From positions 195,487 to 259,486 of the forward strand of contig NZ_SJFN01000002.1 of the NCBI RefSeq assembly GCF_004328075.1: a stretch of DNA of 64,000 nt. The letters are read 5' to 3'. A program made the translations under genes and the position numbers. The DNA comes from Siculibacillus lacustris (GTDB taxonomy: Bacteria > Pseudomonadota > Alphaproteobacteria > Rhizobiales > Ancalomicrobiaceae). The first letter of the stretch is position 1, and each line of letters opens with the position of its first letter. Positions 8,268 through 16,400 of this stretch are shown in pieces. A model generated the notes under the pieces. It made no database searches. It was not told the DNA's origin and saw nothing but the letters and a program-made list of their open reading frames with translations.

Positions 8268-10373
8268 ATGACCGACATTTCCTGGGACGCCGGCCTCGCC
8301 GCACCGGAAGCCGCGCGGCGCCCGACGATGCGCCACGTCCACGGCGTCGCGCTCGGCGACGACTATGCCTGGCTGCGGGCCGACAACTGGCGCGAGGTGA
8401 TGCGCGATCCGAACCGGCTCGATCCCGAGATCCGTGCCCATCTCGACGCCGAGAACGCCTATTGCGCGGCGATGCTGGCCGGCACCGAGGCGCTCCAGAC
8501 CCGCCTCTATGCGGAAGCCGAAGGCCGCATCAAGCAGGACGATTCCAGCGTGCCGGCGCCCGACGGGCCCTGGGCCTATGGGCTGCGCTTCGCCCCCGGC
8601 GGTCAGCATCCGATCCACGTCCGCAGCCCCCGCGACGGTGGTCCCGAGGAGATCCTCCTCGACGGCGACGCGCGGGCGGCCGGGACCGCCTATTTCCGCC
8701 TGTCCGGCGTCGTCCATGCCCCCGACCATCGCCGTATCGTGTGGGGCGCAGACGAGAACGGCTCGGAATTCTTCACGCTGCGGGTGCGCGATCTGACAAT
8801 GGGGGTCGATCTCGACGACCGCATCGAAGAGACCGGCGGCGAAGCGGTGTGGGCGGCCGACGGCCAGAGCTTCTTCTACGTCCGGCTCGATGCCGAACAT
8901 CGGCCGTCGCGGGTGTTGCGCCATGTGATCGGCCGGCCGAGCGCCGAGGATTCGCTGGTCTACGAGGAGGCCGATGCCGGCTTCTTCGTCGGGCTCGACA
9001 AGACCCGCTCGGGCGCCTTCGTGGTGATCTCGGTGCACGACCACGAGACCTCGGAAGCCCTGGTGATCCCGGCCGATGCGCCGGCGACGCCGCCGCGGCT
9101 GATCGCGCCGCGGATCACCGCCGAGGAATACGAGATCGAGCACTGCGGCGATGCCTTCGTGATCCTGACCAACCACGGCGGCGCCGAGGACTTCCAGATC
9201 CTGACCACGCCGATCGACGCGACGGCCCGCGACTCGTGGCGGCCCCTGGTGCCGCACGTCGCCGGACGTCTGATCCTGTCGATGATCGCACTGGCCGACC
9301 ACTTGGTGCGGCTGGAGCGGGTCGACGGTCTGCCGCGGCTGATCGTCCGCCGCCTCGCCGACGGCGCCGAACATGCGATCGCCTTCGACGAGGAGGCCTA
9401 TTCGCTCGGCGCCTCGGCCGGCTACGAATTCGCCACCACCACGCTGCGCTTCACCTATTCGTCGATGACCACGCCGGTGCGGGTGTGGGACTACGACCTG
9501 GAGACCCGCGACCGGGTGCTGCGCAAGGAGCAGGAGGTGCCGAGCGGTCACGATCCGGCGGCCTATGTGACGCGCCGTCTGCAGATCGTCGCGCCCGACG
9601 GCGAAACCGTGCCGGTGTCGGTGCTGCACCGGCGCGACACGCCGATCGACGGATCGGCCCCCGCCCTGCTCTACGGCTACGGCGCCTATGGCATCGCCAT
9701 TCCGGCGGCCTTCTCGACCGACATCCTGTCGCTGGTCGACCGTGGCTTCGTCTATGCCATTGCGCACGTGCGCGGCGGCAAGGACAAGGGCTGGCGTTGG
9801 TACGCGCTCGGCCGGCGCGAGCACAAGACCAACACCTTCGACGACTTCGTCACCGCCGCCGACGGCCTGATCGCCCACGGCTTCACCGCCGCCGGGCGGA
9901 TCGTGGCGCGCGGCGGCTCGGCCGGCGGCATGCTGATGGGGGCGGTGGCCAATCGCGCCGGCGCGCTGTTCGGGGGAATCGTCGCGGAAGTGCCGTTCGT
10001 CGACGTGCTGACCACCATGCTCGACGCAAGCCTGCCCTTGACCCCGCCGGAATGGCCGGAATGGGGCAACCCGATCGAGGACGAGGCGGCGTTCCGCACC
10101 ATCCTCGGCTACAGCCCCTACGACAACGTCGCCGCCCAGCCCTATCCGCCGATCCTGGCGCTGGCCGGGCTGACCGATCCGCGGGTGACCTATTGGGAAC
10201 CGGCGAAATGGGTGGCCAAGCTGCGCGCCACCCGCACCGACGATCGCCCGGTGCTGCTCAAGACCGACATGGACTCCGGCCACGGCGGCGCCGCCGGCCG
10301 ATTCGCGCGGCTGAAGGACGTCGCCCTGGTCCAGGCCTTCGCGCTCCTGGCGGTCGGCCGGGCGGGGGCCTGA
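8268..10373 (+). CDS. ptrB: Oligopeptidase B, prolyl oligopeptidase family S9
   Basis: A cytoplasmic serine peptidase that cuts oligopeptides after basic residues. 701 residues from ATG 8268, which has a GAAGGA site upstream; the longer open frame has none. The N-terminal part is the seven-bladed propeller (starting HVHGVALGDDYAWLRADN), the C-terminal part the alpha/beta hydrolase. The nucleophile is in RGGSAGGMLMG, the acid in LTDPRV, the His in DSGHGG, and RGG-DKGWRWY is the typical family segment before the nucleophile. Length agrees with PtrB (about 690). It is alone on its strand. Confidence 0.92.
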   Translation: MTDISWDAGLAAPEAARRPTMRHVHGVALGDDYAWLRADNWREVMRDPNRLDPEIRAHLDAENAYCAAMLAGTEALQTRLYAEAEGRIKQDDSSVPAPDGPWAYGLRFAPGGQHPIHVRSPRDGGPEEILLDGDARAAGTAYFRLSGVVHAPDHRRIVWGADENGSEFFTLRVRDLTMGVDLDDRIEETGGEAVWAADGQSFFYVRLDAEHRPSRVLRHVIGRPSAEDSLVYEEADAGFFVGLDKTRSGAFVVISVHDHETSEALVIPADAPATPPRLIAPRITAEEYEIEHCGDAFVILTNHGGAEDFQILTTPIDATARDSWRPLVPHVAGRLILSMIALADHLVRLERVDGLPRLIVRRLADGAEHAIAFDEEAYSLGASAGYEFATTTLRFTYSSMTTPVRVWDYDLETRDRVLRKEQEVPSGHDPAAYVTRRLQIVAPDGETVPVSVLHRRDTPIDGSAPALLYGYGAYGIAIPAAFSTDILSLVDRGFVYAIAHVRGGKDKGWRWYALGRREHKTNTFDDFVTAADGLIAHGFTAAGRIVARGGSAGGMLMGAVANRAGALFGGIVAEVPFVDVLTTMLDASLPLTPPEWPEWGNPIEDEAAFRTILGYSPYDNVAAQPYPPILALAGLTDPRVTYWEPAKWVAKLRATRTDDRPVLLKTDMDSGHGGAAGRFARLKDVALVQAFALLAVGRAGA

Positions 10374-10375
10374 CC

Positions 10376-10400
10376 GCGCCGACGCGGATCCCGTCGGCGC
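10376..10400. terminator. Stem-loop between convergent ptrB and DUF2892 genes
   Basis: GCGCCGAC (10376-10383) pairs with GTCGGCGC (10393-10400), extendable by one more G-C pair. It follows the ptrB stop codon at once and can serve both convergent genes. No T-run is seen. Confidence 0.45.
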
Positions 10401-10424
10401 CGCGGCGGCGGCGACGGGCCTCGC

Positions 10425-10631
10425 TCAGCGCTTGTCGATCGGGCAGGTGTTGATGCCGAGGAGCGTATAGGCCGGGCAGAAATTGAGGAAGGCGGTGGCG
10501 AGCGGCACGACGCCGATCCAGCCGATCCACTTCCATCCGAGGCTCGCCGGCGCCAGCAGAGCGAAGGCGATCAGCGCCAGCCCCACCACGATGCGCGCGA
10601 TCTTGTCGATTCCACCGACGTTGCTGGTCAT
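10425..10631 (-). CDS. DUF2892 (YgaP-like) small inner-membrane protein
   Basis: 68 residues from ATG 10631. Two hydrophobic helices (IARIVVGLALIAFALLAPAS and WIGWIGVVPLATAFLNF) and the family end CPAYTLLGINTCPI define DUF2892, the membrane domain that in YgaP is fused to a rhodanese. Here the rhodanese is absent. The Crp/Fnr gene lies upstream on the same strand and an inverted repeat sits between them, so the protein is probably controlled by that regulator. Confidence 0.88.
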   Translation of the reverse strand: MTSNVGGIDKIARIVVGLALIAFALLAPASLGWKWIGWIGVVPLATAFLNFCPAYTLLGINTCPIDKR

Positions 10632-10716
10632 GACGCTCTCCGGTCGATTGCGGACGACGCGCCGGCGGCGCGGCGGCTCCGATCCCCGACCCTGACACGT
10701 CGACGAGCGGCCGTCG

Positions 10717-10729
10717 GTGACTTGGTCAC
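10717..10729. promoter_or_regulatory. Candidate Crp/Fnr-type operator
   Basis: A perfect dyad GTGAC-TTG-GTCAC lies 86 bp upstream of the DUF2892 start and just behind the stop of the Crp/Fnr gene. GTGA half-sites are typical for the Crp superfamily, but the 3-base spacer is shorter than the usual 4-6, so the match is suggestive only. Confidence 0.4.
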
Positions 10730-10765
10730 ACGGACGCGGCGCCTGCCCCCCGACCTTCGGACCGA

Positions 10766-11431
10766 TCAATCGACCGGCGCGGCGAGCCGAGCGAGCGCGG
10801 CGGGATCGAGGATGTCGACGGCGCCGCGGCGGCGGCGCACCAGGCCGCGGCGCTCGAAGGCCTCGAGGTGGCGGCTGATCACTTCGCGGGCGGTGCCGAG
10901 TTCCACCGCGAGATCCTGATGGGTGACGGCGAGCGAGCCGCCCGGCGCCGCCGCGAGGTGACGGGCGAGGCGCCGCTCGATGCGGTGGAACACCGCCCGC
11001 TGCATGCAGTCGAGGATGCCGGCGACACGGTGGCCGAAGCCGGCGAAGACGAAGCGGCGGAACACGCCGGAATCGGCGAGCAGGCGCTCGAACAGGCGGC
11101 GCGGCAGCACCACCGCGCGGGTCGGCGCCTCGACCACGCCTTCGGCGGCATAGGCCTCGCCGGCGACCAGGGCGGCGGCGGTGAGCAGGCAGGATTGACC
11201 GGCGGCGACTCGGTAGAGGACGATTTCGCGGCCGGTGTCGGCGAGCATCTGGACACGGATCGAGCCGTCGAGCACCAGGAGATAGAGCTCGCACGGGGTA
11301 CCGGGCGTGAACAGCACCGTCGACGGCGCCAAAGCGACCTCGCGCCCGTCGGCCAGCAGGCGGGCCCGGTCGGCCGCGGCGAGATCGGCGAGGTCGGGAA
11401 AGGCGTCGAGCCAGAGGGCGGGCACGGTCAC
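10766..11431 (-). CDS. Crp/Fnr family transcriptional regulator
   Basis: 221 residues from GTG 11431. The longer frame would overlap the response-regulator gene by 29 bases, so I take the shorter start. A cyclic-nucleotide-type beta barrel covers residues about 15-125 (LFTPGTPCELYLLVLDGSIRV), then the long dimer helix and a winged HTH with SLAVTHQDLAVELGTAREVISRHL. It has no Cys cluster like that of Fnr, so it probably does not sense oxygen through Fe-S; the effector is unknown. Several homologues of this type sit next to DUF2892 genes. Confidence 0.85.
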   Translation of the reverse strand: MTVPALWLDAFPDLADLAAADRARLLADGREVALAPSTVLFTPGTPCELYLLVLDGSIRVQMLADTGREIVLYRVAAGQSCLLTAAALVAGEAYAAEGVVEAPTRAVVLPRRLFERLLADSGVFRRFVFAGFGHRVAGILDCMQRAVFHRIERRLARHLAAAPGGSLAVTHQDLAVELGTAREVISRHLEAFERRGLVRRRRGAVDILDPAALARLAAPVD

Positions 11432-11483
11432 GGGGACACCGGAGCGTCGCCGCCCCCGGCCGGACGATCCACCGGGCTGCGGC

Positions 11484-12083
11484 TCAATCGAGGAACATCG
11501 TATCGAGAACATGGGCCGGCGTCTCGCGCAACGCCACGTCGAGCCCGGGCACGGTGCGCGCCGGTTCGCGCCGGGGACGCGGGGACGCGCCGGCTTCGAC
11601 GATCGGCGCGACGATCTCGGCGCGGCGGCGGCCGTGCAGGTCGGGGCCGTAGTAGCCGTCGCCCGAACGGACGTAGGGGAACGGCCGCTTCAGGGTGGTG
11701 GCGACGTGGCGCCGCAGCGAATCGGGCGACAGCGGCTTGACCAGGAAGCCGTCGGCACCGGCGTCGATCGCCGCCTCGACGATGCGCTTGTCGGAATGGC
11801 CGGTGACCATGACGATGGCCATCTCGGGATTGCTCAACCGATCGGTGCGGCGGGCGGCGCGGACCCAGTCGAGGCCGCTCTCGCCGGGCATCACCAGATC
11901 GACGAAGGCGAGGTCGACCGGCGCCCCGACGGCATGGCGGCGGGCCTCGGCGGGTTCGGAAAACAAGTCGATCCGCCGGAATCCGATGTGACGCAACATG
12001 GTGCGCAGCAGATTCTGGAAGTTGCGGTTGTCGTCGAGGACGAGGACGCGGACGTCGTCGAAAGTATCGTCCCGCTCCGTCAT
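11484..12083 (-). CDS. CheY-type response regulator with a C-terminal extension
   Basis: 199 residues from ATG 12083, preceded by a strong GGGGAGGGGG ribosome site. Residues 11-130 form a receiver domain: acidic pocket Asp17/Asp18 (VLVLDDNR), phospho-acceptor Asp62 in AFVDLVMPG, and Lys in GFLVKPL. The last 65 residues are Arg/Pro-rich, have no DNA-binding domain and include the segment FPYVRSGDGYYGPDLHGRRR. This layout is common for small alphaproteobacterial receivers of unknown output. No kinase is adjacent. Confidence 0.85.
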   Translation of the reverse strand: MTERDDTFDDVRVLVLDDNRNFQNLLRTMLRHIGFRRIDLFSEPAEARRHAVGAPVDLAFVDLVMPGESGLDWVRAARRTDRLSNPEMAIVMVTGHSDKRIVEAAIDAGADGFLVKPLSPDSLRRHVATTLKRPFPYVRSGDGYYGPDLHGRRRAEIVAPIVEAGASPRPRREPARTVPGLDVALRETPAHVLDTMFLD

Positions 12084-12194
12084 CGCCCCCTCCCCTACGT
12101 CAGGTCTCACGGCTCGACATAGCGGCAGGACCCTAATTTTCGGTTTCCGCAGTGTTTCCGTCGGGCGGTGATTCGGCCGGGCCGCAGAGACGAA

Positions 12195-12219
12195 ACGGCC
12201 GGGCGCGAGGCCCGGCCGT
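12195..12219 (-). terminator. Intrinsic terminator of sodB
   Basis: A 10-bp perfect stem (ACGGCCGGGC at 12195-12204 with its complement at 12210-12219), 5-base loop, 26 bp after the sodB stop. Reading on the minus strand it is followed by TTTCGTCT, a weak T-run. Confidence 0.7.
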
Positions 12220-12245
12220 AAAGAAACTTCCGAGGGACGCGACGA

Positions 12246-12845
12246 TCACACCGCGGCTTCGTAGCGTTCCAGGACGTAATCCCAGTTGAGCAGGTGATCG
12301 ACGAAGGCCTCGAGGAACTTGAGGCGCAGGTTGCGATAGTCGATGTAGTAGCCGTGTTCCCAGACGTCGGCGGTCAGGATCGGCGTGGCGCCGGTGACCA
12401 GGGGGTTCTCGGCGTTCGAGGTCTTGGTGATCGACAGCTTGCCGTCCTTCAGCGCCAGCCAGGCCCAGCCCGACCCGAACTGGGTGACGCCGGCCTGGAT
12501 GAAGTCGGCGCGGAACTTGTCGTAGCCGCCGAGGTCGCGGTCGATCAGCGTCTGGATCTTGCCCGGGATCTTCTTGCCGCCGCCGCCCTTCTTCTGCCAC
12601 AGCCAGAAATGGTGATGGTTGTAGTGCTGGGCGGCGTTGTTGAAGATCGGGACGTTCTTGCCGAAGCTGCCGGTGATCACGTCCTCGAGCGACTTGCCCT
12701 CGAACTCCGTCCCCTTGATCAGGTTGTTGAGGTTGGTGACGTAGGTCGCATGATGCTTGTCGTGATGAAATTCGAGGGTCTCGGCCGAGGTAAAGGGCGC
12801 GAGCGCGTCATAGGCATAAGGCAGCGGAGCGAGTTCGAAAGCCAT
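12246..12845 (-). CDS. sodB: Superoxide dismutase, Fe type
   Basis: Converts superoxide to hydrogen peroxide and oxygen. 199 residues from ATG 12845, with AAGGAG upstream. Metal ligands are visible: His27 (ETLEFHHDKHHATYV), the His in NHHHFW, and Asp/His in DVWEHGYYIDY. The segments NNAAQHYNHHHFW and FGSGWAWL and the Gly after DVWEH favour the iron or cambialistic type over the Mn type. No signal peptide, so cytoplasmic. A single-gene unit with its own promoter and terminator. Confidence 0.95.
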   Translation of the reverse strand: MAFELAPLPYAYDALAPFTSAETLEFHHDKHHATYVTNLNNLIKGTEFEGKSLEDVITGSFGKNVPIFNNAAQHYNHHHFWLWQKKGGGGKKIPGKIQTLIDRDLGGYDKFRADFIQAGVTQFGSGWAWLALKDGKLSITKTSNAENPLVTGATPILTADVWEHGYYIDYRNLRLKFLEAFVDHLLNWDYVLERYEAAV

Positions 12846-12927
12846 CGCAAAACTCCTTCGTCGTCGGGAGGATCTCGGTCGACCGGGCGCAGGGCGCGGC
12901 GTCGCGAGGGAAGAGGGGCCGAGACGA

Positions 12928-12956
12928 AACATAGGGTTCCCTACGGATCGCGGCAA
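12928..12956 (-). promoter_or_regulatory. Probable sodB promoter inside a long dyad
   Basis: Read on the minus strand, TTGCCG (12956-12951), a 17-base spacer and TATGTT (12933-12928) make a reasonable sigma-70 promoter 83 bp before sodB. The element is framed by a near-perfect inverted repeat, CGAAACATAG at 12925-12934 and CTATGTTTTCG at 12965-12975, which could be a regulator site for this divergent region. Confidence 0.45.
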
Positions 12957-13045
12957 CCTTCATGCTATGTTTTCGTTCGGTTTCGTCCTCGGTCGAGACC
13001 GATCCGCCGGTCTTCCCGCCGTTCCGGCCGACAGATGCGAGTCTC

Positions 13046-14209
13046 ATGCCGCCCGTTCCGCCCCTCGCCACAACGATCCGCGAGATCCTCGCCCGCCTCG
13101 ACGGCGTCGTGCGCCGGTCGCCGCAGGACGCCCCGCCGAACCCACGAAGCGGTTCGGCCGAGGCGTCCGCGCCGCCGCCGCGAGACGCAGTTCCGGCGGA
13201 TGCCGCGCCCGACACCGCGGAAGCCGAGATCGGAGCGACGCCGGCGGTCCCGACGGCGAACCCCGATGTGACGCCGGTCCCGAGCGCCGAAGCAGCACCG
13301 GCCCCCGCCGAGACCGAGCCCGCGGCCGTGGCCGGTTTCATCCGATCGGCGGTGACGTCGCTCCGCGTGCCGCCGGTGGTGATCGGTGCGGTCGCCGGGG
13401 CGGTGCTGGTCGGGCTGGCGGTGGCGGCGCTGGTCGCGGCACGGCGCTCCGAGCCGCCGCCGGCGGTCGCCCCCCCGTCGGCGCCGGTCGCCGCCGTCGA
13501 GCGCCCGCGTGCGCTGTCGACCGAGGCGCAGATCGCGGCGCGACGGCTCGAGGCCTTCGCCGCACCGTCGACCTCGGAGATCGCCGAAGCGGCGCCGCCG
13601 GCGGCCGGTTTCGAGATGGCGTTCCGGGCCCAACCGCCCTTCGACGCCATCGATTCGGTGCTGTTCGACACGTTGCGGCAGCGCCTGAAGCTCCACGGCG
13701 TGGTTCCGGTGGGGCGCAACGAAATCTGTCTCGCCGAAGACGGGCGCCGCTTCGCCTGCGGCCTGATGGCCCGCGCCACCCTGCAGAACCACATCGCCGG
13801 CAAGGAACCGACCTGTGAGCGGGCGTTCCTCGCCGAGGATGCCCGCGCCGAGATGCTCGAGGTGCGCTGCAGCGTCGACGGCGAGGATCTGGCGCTGCAC
13901 ATGATCCGGGCCGGCTTCGCCTTTCCGGCGCTCCATGCCGGCGCGCACCATTTCGAGGCCCTGGCCGAGGCGAAGGCCCGCCGCGCCGGGGTCTGGGCCG
14001 GTCCCTACGAGCCGGCCCTCGAAGATCGGTCACGGGACGATTCGCGCGCCACGCCGTTCGGTTCGACGCGGGTGCGCAGCCCCTCGCCGAGCGAGGCCGG
14101 CACGACCCTGCCGGCGCTGATGAAGCCGAACGGCAACGCCCGACCGCTACCGCGCGGCCCCGAAGGCGCGGGCGGCGGCGTTCAGCCGCCGTGGGCGAAG
14201 TCCCAGTAG
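13046..14209 (+). CDS. Membrane-anchored SNase-like (thermonuclease-fold) protein
   Basis: 387 residues from ATG 13046. After an acidic Ala/Pro-rich cytoplasmic part of about 110 residues comes one membrane helix (VVIGAVAGAVLVGLAVAALV) and an extracytoplasmic C-terminal domain that resembles the second half of the SNase fold: LAEDGRRFACGLMARATLQN, CERAFLAEDARAEMLEVRC, DGEDLALHMIRAGFAFP, AEAKARRAGVW. The Arg/Glu catalytic triad of active nucleases (the IDAPE region) is missing, so it is probably not a nuclease. A smaller paralogue lies at 37247-37960. The last 28 bases overlap the convergent aminotransferase gene. Confidence 0.7.
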   Translation: MPPVPPLATTIREILARLDGVVRRSPQDAPPNPRSGSAEASAPPPRDAVPADAAPDTAEAEIGATPAVPTANPDVTPVPSAEAAPAPAETEPAAVAGFIRSAVTSLRVPPVVIGAVAGAVLVGLAVAALVAARRSEPPPAVAPPSAPVAAVERPRALSTEAQIAARRLEAFAAPSTSEIAEAAPPAAGFEMAFRAQPPFDAIDSVLFDTLRQRLKLHGVVPVGRNEICLAEDGRRFACGLMARATLQNHIAGKEPTCERAFLAEDARAEMLEVRCSVDGEDLALHMIRAGFAFPALHAGAHHFEALAEAKARRAGVWAGPYEPALEDRSRDDSRATPFGSTRVRSPSPSEAGTTLPALMKPNGNARPLPRGPEGAGGGVQPPWAKSQ

Positions 14210-15051
14210 AGCCGGCGAGCGAGGCGATAGACCGGGCCGGGCTCGAGGACGCGGTGCTCGAAGCGGATGATCGGCATCACCTTGGTGTAGTTGCCGGTGG
14301 AGAACATCTCGTCGGCCTCGAGGAAATCCTCGTAGCGCAGGGTCTTCTCGACCACCGCGGTGCCGGCCTTGCGCAACAGATCGATGGTGCGCGCCCGGGT
14401 GATGCCGGCGAGATAGGTGCCGTTGGCGGCGGGGGTCAGGACGACGCCGTCCTTGACCATGAAGACGTTGGCGGACGCCAGTTCGGCGACGTTGCCGAGC
14501 AGATCGAGAACCAGGGCGTTGTCGAAGCCCTTGTCGCGGGCCTCGCGGGCGGCGCGGGCGTTGTTGGGATAGAGGCAGCTCGCCTTGGCGTTGGTCGGCA
14601 TGCATTCCAGCGACGGGCGGCGGAAGCGCGACAGGGTCACCGAGATACCGGTGGGCTCGTGCATCGGCGCTTCCCACAAGGTCATGGCGAAGCGGGTGGA
14701 GGCGGGATCGGCACCGATCACCAGGGTCGGGTCGTCGAGTTCGCCCCAGTAGCTCGGCCGGATGTACAGCGCGGCGTCGCGAGCGAAGCGGCGGCGGCCT
14801 TCTTCGGCGAGTTCGATGATCTCCTCGCCGCGCAGCGTCGGGGCGAGACCGACCGCCAGAGCCGAAGCGTTGACCCGATGACAGTGGCGGTCGAGGTCGG
14901 GGGCCACGCCCTCGAAGGCGCGCGCCCCGTCGAACACCGAGGTGCCGAGCCAGAAGGCATGGGACCGCGGGCCGATCAGCGGCGGATTGCCCTCCAGCCA
15001 ACGGCCGTCATACCAGGTCCAGGACATCGGCACTTCGTTTCCGTGGCTCAT
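14182..15051 (-). CDS. ilvE: Class IV (branched-chain type) aminotransferase
   Basis: Transfers the amino group between branched-chain amino acids and 2-oxoglutarate using PLP. 289 residues from ATG 15051 with GAGGAG upstream. The PLP lysine is in TNAKASCLYPNNARA; other family segments are WLGTSVFDGARAFEG, YIRPSYWGE, LLGNVAELASANVF and DEMFSTGNYTKVMPI. The short length and the DEMFSTGN motif place it in the Rhizobiales subgroup called branched-chain aminotransferase, though a D-amino acid or related specificity cannot be excluded. Its 3' end overlaps the convergent SNase-like gene. Confidence 0.82.
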   Translation of the reverse strand: MSHGNEVPMSWTWYDGRWLEGNPPLIGPRSHAFWLGTSVFDGARAFEGVAPDLDRHCHRVNASALAVGLAPTLRGEEIIELAEEGRRRFARDAALYIRPSYWGELDDPTLVIGADPASTRFAMTLWEAPMHEPTGISVTLSRFRRPSLECMPTNAKASCLYPNNARAAREARDKGFDNALVLDLLGNVAELASANVFMVKDGVVLTPAANGTYLAGITRARTIDLLRKAGTAVVEKTLRYEDFLEADEMFSTGNYTKVMPIIRFEHRVLEPGPVYRLARRLYWDFAHGG

Positions 15052-15230
15052 CGATCTCTCCTCGGGACGCCGGAACGGGGTGCGGACCACCGAGCGGTCC
15101 GCGGATGTTCGATCTTATACGATCGTCCGACAGGCGCACAACGCAGATCGGAATCCGCAGATCGGCCGTGCAAGAGAGTTCACACGGGGAGCGTTCCGGT
15201 ACATGGTTCCGATCGATCCCGGAGAGACGC

Positions 15231-15893
15231 ATGGCCCATTCGATCTATGTCTTCGACGCCTATGGCACGCTGTTCGACGTCCATGCCGCCGTGCGGCGCC
15301 ACGCCGACGAGGTCGGACCGGAGGGCCAGTTGGTATCCGCCCTGTGGCGGGCCAAGCAACTGGAATATTCCTGGATGCTGACCATGATGGGTCGCTACCG
15401 GGACTTCTGGACGCTGACCGAGGAGGCGCTCGACTACGCCTTCGCGCGCGTCCCCCAGGCCAACCGCGCCAGCCGCGCCGCCCTGCTCGACAGCTACTGG
15501 AGCTGCGACGTCCATCCGGACGTGCCGGAGGTGCTGAAGCAGTTGAAGATGCGCGGCGCCAAACTGGTGATCCTGTCGAACGGCACCACCAAGATGCTGG
15601 AGGCGGCCTGCCGCTCGGGCGGCATCGACGACGTCATCGACGACATCGTCTCGGTCGACGAGATCCGGGTCTACAAGCCCGATCCGCGGGTCTACGACAT
15701 GGTCGCGACCAAGTACCGGGTGTTCCCGGAAGCGGTGTCGTTCCAGTCGTCCAACCGCTGGGACGCCGCCGGGGCGACGGCCTTCGGCTTCCGCTCGGTG
15801 TGGGTCAACCGCAACAACCTGCCCGAGGAATATCACGACTTCCGCCCGGCCGCGGTGCTGCCGAGCCTCGAGGGCCTGCTGACCCTCGCCTGA
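15231..15893 (+). CDS. (S)-2-haloacid dehalogenase type II, HAD superfamily
   Basis: 220 residues from ATG 15231 with GGAGAG before it. HAD motifs in order: nucleophile Asp9 in YVFDAYGTLFD, Ser/Asn in VILSNGTTKM, Lys in VYKPDPRVY, and the type II signature FQSSNRWDAAGA. Family members remove halide from 2-haloalkanoates such as chloroacetate with inversion; many relatives act on unknown substrates, so the activity is by family only. It is a monocistronic gene. Confidence 0.88.
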   Translation: MAHSIYVFDAYGTLFDVHAAVRRHADEVGPEGQLVSALWRAKQLEYSWMLTMMGRYRDFWTLTEEALDYAFARVPQANRASRAALLDSYWSCDVHPDVPEVLKQLKMRGAKLVILSNGTTKMLEAACRSGGIDDVIDDIVSVDEIRVYKPDPRVYDMVATKYRVFPEAVSFQSSNRWDAAGATAFGFRSVWVNRNNLPEEYHDFRPAAVLPSLEGLLTLA

Positions 15894-16012
15894 GCGCCCC
15901 GCGCAATACCGCGTCGCCCGGCGTCCGCGCGACCGGCCTCGCGCGGGCCTCGATGCGACGACCGGGGGAGGCGCCGAGCCCCTCCCCCCCGCCGCGATGT
16001 GCGCTGCGCCGA

Positions 16013-16299
16013 TCACTTCGCCTGCAGGAAGTCCTCGACCTCGAGCAGGACGAACTCGTTGTCGTCGTTCTCGTCGAGGGCACGGCCGGCCGAGTCGGGG
16101 AAGTTGTTGTCGTTGCCGACGACGATGTGGGTCGGATCGACCACGTCGACGTTCTCGATGGTGACGAGGGGGAAGCTCGGCTTGCCGTCCTTGCCACCCT
16201 GGCGGGCGAGCTTGTTCGGGTCCTGGATGTCGAGGAGATCGAGGGCGTAGTTCCAGGAGCGACCGGTCCGGTCGCGCTTGTCGATCGAGAATTCGGCGC
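16013..16299 (-). pseudogene. 3' remnant of an esterase-like/phytase-like family gene
   Basis: The minus-strand frame ending at TGA 16013-16015 encodes about 95 residues that read like the end of the alphaproteobacterial phytase-like (esterase-like activity) family: [51 protein letters not shown] and [14 protein letters not shown]. The frame has no start codon and is closed upstream by TAG at 16343-16345, while the family is normally several hundred residues long. Nothing upstream continues it; the corA gene occupies that place. I read it as the leftover of a deletion. Confidence 0.75.
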
Positions 16300-16400
16300 T
16301 CCTGCGACGGGCCGCGGCCGTCGACAGCGCCGATCCGAGCGACTATGACGGCAACGACGGGATGGCACGGCGGCGACGCCGGAATGCGGAGCACAGGCGC

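Noticed and set aside
7779..10283. Open frame of 834 codons opposite ptrB
   Set aside because: Antisense shadow of oligopeptidase B.
13046..14209. Active thermonuclease
   Set aside because: The catalytic first half of the SNase fold is missing; only the second half is recognisable.
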